Below, in pieces: positions 16,276 to 23,661 of a stretch of 34,626 nucleotides of DNA. The notes beneath the pieces are model-generated. The model was not told the origin of the DNA. It ran no database searches and saw only the letters and a list, made by a program, of their open reading frames with translations. Source of the DNA: Candidatus Dormiibacterota bacterium. GTDB taxonomy: Bacteria > Chloroflexota > Dormibacteria > Aeolococcales > Aeolococcaceae. Position numbers and translations under genes: made by a program. The DNA lies in the NCBI GenBank assembly GCA_003131685.1, contig PKWB01000195.1, forward strand, positions 1-34,626. The letters are read 5' to 3'. How positions within the stretch are numbered: the first letter of the stretch is position 1; every line of letters begins with the position of its first letter.

Positions 16276-18287
16276 GTGTCTCGGTTGCGGCTGCGTTGGC
16301 TCTGGCCGGTGATGGGTACAGCATCTTCCCACTTGTCCCCGGGGGAAAGCTACCGGCGAACAATGACGGGTTTCTCTCGGCTACACAGGACGAGGAGCGG
16401 ATACGCCAGTGGTGGCGGCGTCGTCCGCTCCCCAATGTCGGTGTGAGCACTGGCGTCGGCGGCCTGGTGGTGCTCGACGTTGATCACAAGGACGGGCGTG
16501 ACGGCCCGGCAAGCCTGAGACACCTGGAGGAGCGCTTTGGGGTGTTGCCGCTCACGCGGATCGTCCGCACCCCTAGCGGTGGCGAGCACATGTACTTCCT
16601 TGGCGGTGACGGCATCCGATGCAGCAGCGACACGCTGGCCGTCGGCATCGACATCCGAGGTGTCGGCGGCTATGTGGTCGGTCCCGGCAGCTCCATCGGA
16701 GACAGGGTGTACGAGCTGGAGGGATCGCCCCAGGAAGCGATGCTGCCTGACACGTGGCGAGACGCCTTGCTGCTCGCATCGCGCAACCGCGACGCCGTTC
16801 CCGACCCCGGTGAGCGCATCCCCAAGGAACAGCGCAACGACAAGTTGTTCCACGTCTATGCCCGATCTCTCAACGATCTGAGTCTCACTGAAGAGGAAAT
16901 TCGCGACTGTCTGCGGATCATCGAGCACGCCCGCTGTGAGCCCGATCCGAGCGAGACAGAAGCGGATCGCGAGAAAGAGATCGCCAAGATCGCGCGCAGT
17001 GCCGCCAGTCGGGAAGGCAGGGGGATCGTCATCCACGGCGAGGGAGATACCGCGCATATCGCTCTTATCGCGCAGCCCCCAACAGTGTGGCCAGAGATGG
17101 GCGAGCAGGCGTATCACGGGCTCGCCGGCGACGTGGTGCGCGCCATCTCGCCGCAATCAGAGGCGGATCCGGTGGCGATTCTCGTCCACCTCCTGGTGGG
17201 GTTCGGCAACCTTATCGGCCGTAACGCGCACTTCGTGGTCGAGTCCGACTGGCACTACACCAACCTCTTCACGGTGGCCGTCGGCGAGACCGCCAAAGGA
17301 CGGAAGGGGACCAGTTGGGGGCGCGTGCGTCGGCTGCTTGAGGCGGTGGACCCGCAGTGGACAGCGGACCGCGTCATGGGGGGACTCTCAAGCGGCGAAG
17401 GTCTGATTAAGGCCGTGTGCGACGACCTCGAGAAGCACAGCGCCAAAGGCGAGTCCGCAGTCGTTCCTGGCGTCAAGGATAAGCGGTTGACCGTGTATGA
17501 GGCCGAGTTCTCGTCCGTGCTCAAGCAATGCGCCCGGGAGCAGAACATTCTGTCGGCGGTCATCCGTCAGGCCTGGGACACCGGGCACCTGCACAACATG
17601 ACCATCGACGGGCGCAAGGCGACGGACGCACACGTTTCGATCATCGGGCACGTCACCAAGGCTGAGCTCCTGCGTCAGATCACCGAGACGGATGCAGCAT
17701 CGGGGTTCGGCAACCGGATCCTCTGGTACTGCGTCCGGCGCTCGCAGATGCTGCCACGTGGGGGCGCCGGCTCGGACGTATCCCAATGGGTGCAGCCGTT
17801 GCGGGCAGTCGTCGCGAACGCACGCGGCGCCGGACAGGTCGGCATGACCGAGGCGGCGTGGGAACGATGGGACTCTGTATATACGGAGCTCAGCACATCG
17901 CCACCAGGCCTGCTCGGCTCGATGATCGGCCGCGCCGAGTCACAAACCCGGCGGCTCGCGATGCTCTATGCGCTACTCGACAATGCCAAGCTCGTCGATG
18001 TCGTCCACCTGGACGCAGCGCTGGCCGTCTGGGACTACTGCGCCGACTCGGCTCGCTACATCTTCGGAAAGCGGCTTGGCGATCCCACCGCCGACAGTAT
18101 TCTGGACGCACTCCAGCGCAGCTCGCAAGGACTCACCCGCGAGCAGATCCGTAGCGATGTGCTCGGACGTCACAAATCGTCCGCAGAAGTCGATCGCGCG
18201 CTCGACGTCCTGCTCACCCAACGACTCGCGAGTGGCGAGACGGTGGCGACCGGCGGACGACCGGCGGAAGTGTGGAAAGCGACGTGA
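16272..18287 (+). CDS. Replication protein: prim-pol domain plus P-loop (DUF3987-like) region
   Basis: 671 aa. Residues 5-165 form a bifunctional primase/polymerase domain: WWRRRPLPNVGV, the metal-binding VVLDVDH (Asp69, Asp71), RTPSGGEHMYF (residues 99-109) and VGIDIRGVGGYVVGPGS. Such domains make primers and extend them on phage and plasmid DNA. Residues about 280-590 resemble the DUF3987 helicase-like region, with GETAKGRKGTSWG (338-350) in the P-loop position. A C-terminal winged-helix-like segment follows (about 610-668). Iteron-like repeats lie inside the coding sequence (17048-17074, the interdomain segment) and just after it. The GTGA overlap couples it to the next gene. It is probably the element's replication initiator. 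Confidence 0.88.
   Translation: MSVSVAAALALAGDGYSIFPLVPGGKLPANNDGFLSATQDEERIRQWWRRRPLPNVGVSTGVGGLVVLDVDHKDGRDGPASLRHLEERFGVLPLTRIVRTPSGGEHMYFLGGDGIRCSSDTLAVGIDIRGVGGYVVGPGSSIGDRVYELEGSPQEAMLPDTWRDALLLASRNRDAVPDPGERIPKEQRNDKLFHVYARSLNDLSLTEEEIRDCLRIIEHARCEPDPSETEADREKEIAKIARSAASREGRGIVIHGEGDTAHIALIAQPPTVWPEMGEQAYHGLAGDVVRAISPQSEADPVAILVHLLVGFGNLIGRNAHFVVESDWHYTNLFTVAVGETAKGRKGTSWGRVRRLLEAVDPQWTADRVMGGLSSGEGLIKAVCDDLEKHSAKGESAVVPGVKDKRLTVYEAEFSSVLKQCAREQNILSAVIRQAWDTGHLHNMTIDGRKATDAHVSIIGHVTKAELLRQITETDAASGFGNRILWYCVRRSQMLPRGGAGSDVSQWVQPLRAVVANARGAGQVGMTEAAWERWDSVYTELSTSPPGLLGSMIGRAESQTRRLAMLYALLDNAKLVDVVHLDAALAVWDYCADSARYIFGKRLGDPTADSILDALQRSSQGLTREQIRSDVLGRHKSSAEVDRALDVLLTQRLASGETVATGGRPAEVWKAT
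17048..17074 (+). repeat. Iteron-like pair inside the prim-pol gene
   Basis: TACCGCGCA (17048) and TATCGCGCA (17066) are 18 bp apart. The 27-bp block differs by one base from the block at 18514-18540 (T at 17059, A at 18525). It encodes DTAHIALIA between the prim-pol and P-loop regions. Confidence 0.7.
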
Positions 18288-18697
18288 GCGACCACGCCGA
18301 CTCTGGTAGAGAGCGCGCGAAAAGAGCGGAATGCGCGGTAAGTGCCGCCTCTGATCTCGAAGAGGGGCAACGCGGATGCGCGAAAAGTGCGCGCCCCCTG
18401 CGCGATATCTACAAGAATGTCGATACGAACCTACACGACGCTGTAGATACCGCGCACCGGACGGCACTTATCGCGCACCCCGTTGCGGACGAAATCGATC
18501 TCAAAACAGGACTTACCGCGCATAACGCTCTTATCGCGCACGTCATAGGCACGTTCCCAGGGTCACGGGTGACGCGCCGGCGCACGCCGGAAGGGTTCAA
18601 GCACTTCTGGGACGAGCTCACCAGCCGTTCCGACGCTCACCGGCGAGGCGAGACGATTGGAGCCGCACGGCTCGAGCAACTGCAGCGCCGGCGATGA
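18284..18697 (+). CDS. Small ORF carrying the iteron array, coupled to both neighbours
   Basis: 137 aa from GTG 18284 (GTGA overlap with the prim-pol stop); its own stop overlaps the next ATG as ATGA. The gene chain therefore supports translation, but most of residues 11-86 are encoded by a dyad-symmetric repeat array (18314-18540) and look low in complexity: RAKRAECAVSA, CAKSARPLRDI, DTAHRTALIAHP and LTAHNALIAHV. Only the basic C-terminal part (about 90-137: TPEGFKHFWDELTSRSDAHR) looks like ordinary protein. No family is recognised. Either a replication accessory protein overprints the origin, or this is mainly an origin region that happens to be open. Confidence 0.5.
   Translation: MSDHADSGRERAKRAECAVSAASDLEEGQRGCAKSARPLRDIYKNVDTNLHDAVDTAHRTALIAHPVADEIDLKTGLTAHNALIAHVIGTFPGSRVTRRRTPEGFKHFWDELTSRSDAHRRGETIGAARLEQLQRRR
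18314..18540. repeat. Dyad-symmetric iteron-like array, candidate replication origin
   Basis: Eight 9-bp units of the type T(A/T)(C/T)CGCGCA are seen. On the minus strand they are at 18314-18322 (TTTCGCGCG), 18332-18340, 18377-18385 and 18399-18407. On the plus strand they are at 18448-18456, 18469-18477, 18514-18522 and 18532-18540. They form pairs 18-22 bp apart, and left and right halves are mirror images about position 18427. The inner arms extend to 15 bp (18399-18413 with 18442-18456, one mismatch). Iterons next to an initiator gene are typical of plasmid and phage origins; the origin call is inference. Confidence 0.65.
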
Positions 18698-19722
18698 CTC
18701 AGCTGCCGAGCCCGTTACTCGTTCCCGATCGGATCACGACGCTGGTGGGGCCACCTGACAATGAAATGGCTGCGCTGGTCGCTGCTCTTGCCGTGAGCTA
18801 TAAGACCGGAAGCCCACTTGTTCCCGGCTTTGTGCCGGAGGGACCGAGCGAGGTCCGCGTCTACGCATACCGGTTCACCTGGATTGATTGGAAGTGCTTG
18901 GCGGCCGACATTTGTCGTGTCGCTGGAATTGCACCTCCGGCGCTTTACCTTCGTTGCCCGGGTGACCCGCTCGTGACCCAGCTGGCTGCGCCGCGCGACC
19001 CCGACGCCTCCGTGTACTGGCACCCGTTGGTCAGCAAGGATGTCGATGCTGAGTTCGCTGCGGCGGAAGCCGCGGGTCACGAGCTTCCGCCGGTACTGAC
19101 GATCGTCTTTGACCCGGTCGGGGCAGCCGGTCTTGCAGACGGAGCGCTGCAGCAGCTCTACAGCAGCCTCGCCGGACAGACGGCGTTGATGGCCGGCCTG
19201 GAAGCTGACGAACCATGGATCGAGGACTTCGGGCCGGTCATCAGGCTGCCCAGCCTTCACGATTCAGTGCAGTGGAGGGATGTCCTTGCGCGCATCACCG
19301 GTGGCGACTCTGATGAGGCCCCACCACCAGCGGTGCCGTTACTTCGTCGACGCTCCCGACGTCCGGACCGTTCACCGGTCGATCCCGCAGTGCCGCAAGC
19401 CTTGGAGGAGGTCCGGGCGTTCTTCGTCGTCGAGGGGATCGACGCTCTCTCCGCGTTTCTCCGTGACGTCACTCCGACGAATCGCAACTCCTCCGGGATC
19501 GGGCGAGAGCGCGCGGTATCTCGGGCGGGCGGCTATGGAAAGCCGCGGTATGGCTCGAACGCGATGCGTCTCAACCGGGCACTGGCGCCGCGACGCTGTA
19601 CGGATACGGTGCCGTGTTTGACCAATGGCGCGAGGTTGATTCGAGGCTGGAGGGCCACTATCTCGAGCGAATTGCTCGCGGCGCCTTCAGCAAGGCCATC
19701 GCCGAGGCCGGGTCGCGGATGA
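18694..19722 (+). CDS. RecA/AAA_25-like ATPase relative with degenerate P-loop, C-terminus uncertain
   Basis: 342 aa as an open frame from the ATGA overlap. The start reads ITTLVGPPDNEMAALVAALA where RepA/AAA_25-type ATPases carry GxxGxGK(S/T); the Gly-Lys-Ser/Thr is missing. The spacing to the following KTGSPLVPGF and a Walker-B-like VLTIVFDP (about residues 133-140) support the fold assignment. ATP binding is therefore doubtful. Beyond about residue 255 (near 19460) the frame loses recognisable character, while the -1 frame becomes open and leads into a prohead protease. The real C-terminus is unclear. It probably works with, or descends from, the element's replication module. Confidence 0.5.
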   Translation: MTQLPSPLLVPDRITTLVGPPDNEMAALVAALAVSYKTGSPLVPGFVPEGPSEVRVYAYRFTWIDWKCLAADICRVAGIAPPALYLRCPGDPLVTQLAAPRDPDASVYWHPLVSKDVDAEFAAAEAAGHELPPVLTIVFDPVGAAGLADGALQQLYSSLAGQTALMAGLEADEPWIEDFGPVIRLPSLHDSVQWRDVLARITGGDSDEAPPPAVPLLRRRSRRPDRSPVDPAVPQALEEVRAFFVVEGIDALSAFLRDVTPTNRNSSGIGRERAVSRAGGYGKPRYGSNAMRLNRALAPRRCTDTVPCLTNGARLIRGWRATISSELLAAPSARPSPRPGRG

Positions 19723-20057
19723 AGGTCATCTATCGCCATGGCCGAGATCCCCAGCTTGGCTTCCGTTCGCTCGGGCCACTCACCGTGCTGCAGGAGGACC
19801 ACCGCGGTGTCTATTACGAAGCCCCGCTCGCAGACGATGCCGACGTCCGGTCATTGGTGCCCGGGTTGCGGGCGGGCATCTACGGATCGTCGTTCGCCTT
19901 CCAGGTGCTCGATGAGCACCTGGTCAAGAGCCCCGGCAGCAGCGAGCACAACCCAGCCGGCTTGCCTGAGCTGACGATCCTCGATGTCCGCATCTCGGAA
20001 CTCGGGCCCACCTACCGTCCGGCCTATCCGCAAACCAGCGCGGGAATCCGCGACTGA
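19467..20057 (+). pseudogene. HK97-type prohead protease, no start codon in its frame
   Basis: The frame opens after a TGA at 19464-19466 and ends at 20057. The protein part is unmistakable: TLYGYGAVFDQWREVDS, GHYLERIARGAFSKAIAE, MKVIYRHGRDPQLGF, LGPLTVLQEDHRGVYYEAPL, LVPGLRAGIYGSSFAFQVL and GPTYRPAYPQTSAGIRD. This matches the HK97 prohead protease family, including its conserved His and Ser positions; the enzyme trims capsid proteins during phage head assembly. No ATG, GTG or TTG precedes the conserved start (the GTG at 19614 lies inside the YGAVFDQW motif). It is either reached by a -1 shift from the preceding frame, broken by an indel, or misassembled. No capsid or portal gene accompanies it. 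Confidence 0.8.
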
Positions 20058-20086
20058 CCATCACCAAATACAAAAAGGAGCACACC

Positions 20087-20317
20087 ATGGCAAATGACGC
20101 CGACCCGGTTTATGTGGCCATCACGTCGGGCGTCCAAATCATCAGAGCCAGCGGCCAGCAGATCCGGTTCGAGAAGGACAGGACCTTTCTCCGCGGGTCG
20201 CATCCTCTTCGTCTGCAGTGTCCGATCTACTTCGCTCCGTGCGGTGACTTTCTCGAATCGCCGCCGACGCCCAAGCCACGGCGCGGCATGGCGAGGATGC
20301 GAGCACCGAAGCAATGA
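20087..20317 (+). CDS. Unknown small protein of the element
   Basis: 76 aa with a textbook ribosome site (AAGGAG, 20075-20080, 6 nt before ATG). The N-terminal 50 residues are beta-rich (PVYVAITSGVQIIRASGQQI, DRTFLRGSHPLRL) and the C-terminus is basic. It follows the prohead protease by 29 bp and overlaps the next gene as ATGA. No family is recognised. Size and position suit a small phage head or tail accessory protein, but this is only context. Confidence 0.6.
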   Translation: MANDADPVYVAITSGVQIIRASGQQIRFEKDRTFLRGSHPLRLQCPIYFAPCGDFLESPPTPKPRRGMARMRAPKQ

Positions 20318-20664
20318 CGCCCAAGACCGCGCCCATTCGCTTTGTGACCCCATTCCACCCGCGCGTAGCTCAGGACGGACCACGCGAGGTCTTTGTCAGC
20401 CACTCCGAGGAACCGCTCCGCTGTCACAACAACTGTGGCGTGCAGCACTACCGAGTCGATCGGGACGTACCGAACCAACCGAGTGAGTCGGAATCGCGCC
20501 TGGTCGACGACTTCGACGCTGCGTACGCCCTCGCGATTGCGTGGCTGCCACAGGCGACCGAATTCTTTGGCCGGCGTGTAGGCGATGACGATTACGAGAA
20601 CCCCGAGGCGTGGCGATTCACCAGCAAGCACGAGGCCGTGTTCTGGCTGCTCGAGATGCCATGA
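20314..20664 (+). CDS. Unknown protein of the element
   Basis: 116 aa, ATGA overlaps with both neighbours (20314-20317 and 20661-20664). It has a central CHNNCGVQHY motif and an acidic C-terminal helical part (DDFDAAYALAIAWLPQATEF). One Cys pair and two His could bind a metal, but spacing is unlike a known finger. No family is recognised. It belongs to the same translationally coupled string as the HNH gene. Confidence 0.6.
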   Translation: MTPKTAPIRFVTPFHPRVAQDGPREVFVSHSEEPLRCHNNCGVQHYRVDRDVPNQPSESESRLVDDFDAAYALAIAWLPQATEFFGRRVGDDDYENPEAWRFTSKHEAVFWLLEMP

Positions 20665-21026
20665 CGGTTCGATCCTGCGCGACCTGCATGCGGATCATCC
20701 CCGCAACGCAGACCCGCTGCGATGTTCACGAGGCTGCGTACAACGCCGAGCGCCAAGCCCAGCGCCAGCAGTACCGCGATCCGCGCTGGCTAGCCCTGCG
20801 AGCTCAGAAGGTCGCAGCTGAGAAGGGACACTGCCAGGACTGTGACCATCACCCTTCCAAGGAGGTCCATCACCGCTTCGCGGTCAAAGACGGTAACCCG
20901 CTTATCTGCCCGCTCGAGGATCTGCTGCTCTTGTGCCGCCCTTGTCATCTTCGGCGAGAACGCGGTCATGTCGAACGCTCTTTGCCAGGGCTGCTTCACA
21001 AGGCGCAACGTGGCGACGGACGGTAG
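20661..21026 (+). CDS. HNH endonuclease, phage type
   Basis: 121 aa from the ATG in the ATGA overlap. An N-terminal Cys cluster (CATC at 6-9, Cys20, His23) is followed by the RDPRWLALRAQ segment common in phage HNH proteins. The HNH fold comes next: CQDC (58-61), EVHHRF (His70, His71), NPLICPLEDLLLLC and CRPCH (92-96). HNH enzymes nick or cut DNA and in phages often act beside terminase or in packaging. Here it follows a prohead protease and unknown small genes. No terminase is seen. Confidence 0.85.
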   Translation: MTVRSCATCMRIIPATQTRCDVHEAAYNAERQAQRQQYRDPRWLALRAQKVAAEKGHCQDCDHHPSKEVHHRFAVKDGNPLICPLEDLLLLCRPCHLRRERGHVERSLPGLLHKAQRGDGR

Positions 21027-21035
21027 TAGGTCAGT

Positions 21036-21422
21036 TTGATTGACCCGTTCGATCCTCCGACTTCGCCGGGTCGCCATGAGCAGGTCCAGGTTCGGGTCAA
21101 TGCCTCTGCCGACCGGGCAGTCGCGCCTCTAGTCGAGGCCTTGGCCCAGTTCGACTCTCTGATCTCAGTGGAAAGCTGCCAAGGGGGTGAGCCGGACGCC
21201 CCAGATGCCTACGTGACGTTCAGGGTTGGGGAGACGTGGCGTGACTTGGGATGCTTCCTGGCGTGGCTGTCGTCTGCTCTCAACGACCAGCCGTACCGCT
21301 ATCGGCTGAGTCTCGTCTGGAACAACGGGGCATTCACCCCATGGGCGCAGATCCACGTTCCTCCCGCGTCCGTTACTCCGCTCGCGGCAGCGATCCGAAG
21401 TGTTGCGAGTCGGGCTAGCTAG
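21036..21422 (+). CDS. Unknown protein of the element
   Basis: 128 aa from a TTG at 21036, 9 bp after the HNH gene; the start is uncertain because other in-frame starts are not obvious. It contains VRVNASADRAVAPLVEALAQ, SLISVESCQGG and a CFLAWLSSAL helix, giving an alpha/beta look. No family is recognised. Its 3' end overlaps the convergent gene 21415-21660 by 8 nt inside a GCTAGCTAGC palindrome, so both proteins end in Ala-Ser. Confidence 0.6.
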   Translation: MIDPFDPPTSPGRHEQVQVRVNASADRAVAPLVEALAQFDSLISVESCQGGEPDAPDAYVTFRVGETWRDLGCFLAWLSSALNDQPYRYRLSLVWNNGAFTPWAQIHVPPASVTPLAAAIRSVASRAS

Positions 21423-21660
21423 CCTTGAACTTATTGCGACAATCCGAACAGAGCATCACGCACTCGTCAGCGGTGCCGGAGTCGGTCCCGGGTACCCCGG
21501 TTGCCTTGTTTACGAAGTAATACAGATCCTGGCTGTATTTGTGCGGACAACGGCCTCCGGGATGAGGCGGCCTTTCGTAGTCGAGGTGTTCATCAATGCA
21601 CTCACACTGTCCGCTAGCGCGTGCGAAAACATCCTTCTTGACTTGGAGTGGATAGGCCAC
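21415..21660 (-). CDS. Small Cys/His-rich HNH-like protein
   Basis: 81 aa from GTG 21660, preceded on the minus strand by AGGAGGG with good spacing (21668-21674). Metal-ligand pattern: CEC (19-21), His25, RCPHKY, DECVMLCSDCRNKF. The CxC plus C-x2-C end with a Asn-Lys resembles compact HNH/zinc-finger nucleases (LCxxCHNK type), although the catalytic His is not clear. It could be a DNA-binding or nuclease accessory protein of the element. It is convergent with 21036-21422. Confidence 0.65.
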   Translation of the reverse strand: MAYPLQVKKDVFARASGQCECIDEHLDYERPPHPGGRCPHKYSQDLYYFVNKATGVPGTDSGTADECVMLCSDCRNKFKAS

Positions 21661-21756
21661 CGATGTCCCTCCTGAATGGTCGTCTGTGGGTACTCTACGC
21701 CCAGCAACGCGACGATTCCTCGATCTGCCAGACGTGGTTCGCGCTTATGTTTTCGG

Positions 21757-21772
21757 TTGGTCGAGCGACCAA
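21757..21772. promoter_or_regulatory. 16-bp palindrome
   Basis: Two perfect 7-bp arms, TTGGTCG and CGACCAA, around AG. It lies 97 bp upstream of the start of the minus-strand Cys/His-rich gene and 299 bp before the PQQ-type gene. Candidate operator; the factor is unknown. Confidence 0.35.
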
Positions 21773-21973
21773 TACCGGGGGGGTGGGTTGCGATCCTGGC
21801 GACGCCATCCCGCGCTGGGTGCGTCCGGTTATCCGCGAGAGAAACCGAATTGAGAAACCCGAGTGCGCGAGGAAAACGCCAGTCACGAACAGAGCCGTCA
21901 GCACGGTCAGGGAACCGCACCCGCTCTGGCGTGTTCGCGGCGAACGGTCTTTAGTCCTTGCACTCTCATGACC

Positions 21974-22002
21974 TTGTGCTCTGACAGGTTGTTGGTGCAT
22001 AA
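21974..22002 (+). promoter_or_regulatory. Possible sigma-70-type promoter for the PQQ-type propeller gene
   Basis: TTGTGC, a 17-nt spacer and GCATAA, 68 nt before GTG 22071. The match is modest and rests on consensus alone. Confidence 0.3.
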
Positions 22003-22070
22003 GGAGCACACTGGTTCAACTTGGGATAGGGGCCAGGTACGCAGGTTCCCGCAAAAAGGGGAACGGCAGC

Positions 22071-23600
22071 GTGAAGCGCGTCATCACGGGAACGGTCGCC
22101 CTTGCCGTGGCTTTTGCTAGTTTGGCGTTCACTGCGTCGCCCACCCCTGAAGGCAAGTTGACGTTTGCCAGTACGTCGCCACCGACCGTCAGTTTGAACC
22201 CAGCGGTCGGTCCGCCGAGTTCGAAGGTGGCTGTGAGTGGGCGCCACTTCGGCGCTTACGAGGCGGTCGACGTGTACTTCGACACGACAGACGAGAAGCT
22301 GGCCACCGCGAATGGGACGGGGAGCTTCACAACGACGATTCACATTCCCGCATCCGCGACGCCGGGGACGCATTGGTTCACCGCGATTGGTCGACACTCG
22401 GGACTCGCTGCGCAAACCGTGTTCACGGTGCAGACAAACTGGGCGCAATATCGTGATGACCCGGCTCACACCGGGTTCAACGGGTTCGAGAATGTGCTGG
22501 GGCCGAGCAACGTCTCGGGACTGACTCTCGCTTGGACCGCGACCACCGGCGGTGCCATCACTTCCTCGCCGGCGGTTGTCAACGGGGTCGCCTACGTCGG
22601 CTCCAACGATGGCAAGCTCTACGCGTTCCCAACCTCGTGCAATGGCACGTGCTCGCCACTATGGACCGGGATTACCGGCGGATCGATCGGCCGCTCCTCG
22701 CCAGCGGTGGCGAACGGAGTGGTCTACATCGGCTCTGAGGACGGCAAGCTCTATGCCTTCTCCACTGCCTGCAGAGGCACCTGCCCGCCGCTTTGGACGG
22801 GCAGCATCGGAACGTCCACCGACTCCTCGCCGACGGTGGCTAACGGGGTTGTATACATTGGCTCGACCACCAAGCTGTACGCCTTCCCCGCTTCCTGCAG
22901 TGGCACCTGCTCGCCGCTATGGACGGGTGTAACAGGAGGCTACACCTGGGACCCGACCGTCGCGAACAAGCTCGTCTACGTCGGCCTCGACTACTTCGCC
23001 GCCACGTGCAAGGGCTCGTGCGCGCCGCTGGGGCACGGGAACCAGGGAACCAATTGGACCACGTCGCCAGCGGCGGCCAATGGCTTGGTCTATTACGGCT
23101 TCGATAGCGGCAACAACGGTGTGGCCGTCAAAGCTTTCCCCAAGACGTGCAGCGGTGCCTGCGCCCCTGTGTGGGTCAACTGGATCGGTGTCGAATCATA
23201 TGTCCAGGGGGCGCCAGCGGTGGCCAACGGGGTCGTGTACTTCGGCTCCACTGACGGCACTCTTTACGTCCTTTCCGCTTCCTTGGTGGAGTTGTGGGAG
23301 GGGTACACCGCCGGCTCGATCTATTCCTCCCCGGCGGTGGCTAACGGGGTGGTCTACGTCGGCTCCGATGACGACAACGTGTACGCCTTCCCCGCCTCCT
23401 GCAGCACTCCATGCTCACCGCTGTGGACCGGGCTGACCGGCGGCCCAGTCGATTCGTCGCCCGCGGTGGCTAACGGTGTCGTCTACGTCGGCTCGGGCGA
23501 CGGCAAGCTCTACGCCTACAGTCTCGGCATGGTCGCGGGGCCGGCGCGTCCGTTCCCATACGGCCTCCATCCGAACTACTCGCTGAAGGTCAGCGCGTAG
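22071..23600 (+). CDS. Secreted PQQ-type eight-blade beta-propeller with N-terminal Ig-like domain
   Basis: 509 aa from GTG 22071 after an AAAAGGGG ribosome site. Residues about 1-25 form a signal peptide. Residues 35-125 look like an IPT/Ig-type fold (SLNPAVGPPSSKVAVSGRHF), followed by WAQYRDDPAHTGFN, a common entry to PQQ-like propellers. Eight repeats then carry SSPAVANGVVYVGS...LYAF. Most blades add an unusual C-x(3-4)-C-x-PLWTG turn (SCNGTCSPLWTG, ACRGTCPPLWTG, SCSTPCSPLWTG), suggesting a disulfide per blade. PQQ-binding and catalytic residues of dehydrogenases are not evident, so it is probably a binding or surface protein. It is cargo in the element. Confidence 0.82.
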   Translation: MKRVITGTVALAVAFASLAFTASPTPEGKLTFASTSPPTVSLNPAVGPPSSKVAVSGRHFGAYEAVDVYFDTTDEKLATANGTGSFTTTIHIPASATPGTHWFTAIGRHSGLAAQTVFTVQTNWAQYRDDPAHTGFNGFENVLGPSNVSGLTLAWTATTGGAITSSPAVVNGVAYVGSNDGKLYAFPTSCNGTCSPLWTGITGGSIGRSSPAVANGVVYIGSEDGKLYAFSTACRGTCPPLWTGSIGTSTDSSPTVANGVVYIGSTTKLYAFPASCSGTCSPLWTGVTGGYTWDPTVANKLVYVGLDYFAATCKGSCAPLGHGNQGTNWTTSPAAANGLVYYGFDSGNNGVAVKAFPKTCSGACAPVWVNWIGVESYVQGAPAVANGVVYFGSTDGTLYVLSASLVELWEGYTAGSIYSSPAVANGVVYVGSDDDNVYAFPASCSTPCSPLWTGLTGGPVDSSPAVANGVVYVGSGDGKLYAYSLGMVAGPARPFPYGLHPNYSLKVSA

Positions 23601-23661
23601 GTCACACAGCGTCGGGACGTCGCCATAAGCACACACGCGAACTGCGACGGATGCTGCGGCG

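Larger units (their letters stand above)
21661..22070. other. Intergenic region between the phage-like and cargo parts
   Basis: No convincing gene is seen in 410 nt. It holds the ribosome site of the minus-strand gene (21668-21674), a 16-bp palindrome TTGGTCG-AG-CGACCAA (21757-21772) and a possible promoter for the PQQ-type gene (21974-22002). The palindrome could be an operator or a hairpin. Confidence 0.5.

Noticed and set aside
18314-18540. CRISPR array
   Set aside because: Units are only 9 bp, occur in both orientations and are separated by irregular, mostly short spacers; no cas genes are present.
19440-19530. Programmed -1 frameshift as the explanation for the protease
   Set aside because: No classical X-XXY-YYZ slippery heptamer was found at the frame junction; an indel or deletion remains equally likely.
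19614-20057. GTG 19614 as the prohead protease start
   Set aside because: It lies inside the conserved YGAVFDQW motif, so it would remove part of the protease core.
22071-23600. PQQ-dependent dehydrogenase
   Set aside because: Only the propeller repeat is seen; cofactor-binding and catalytic residues are not recognisable.
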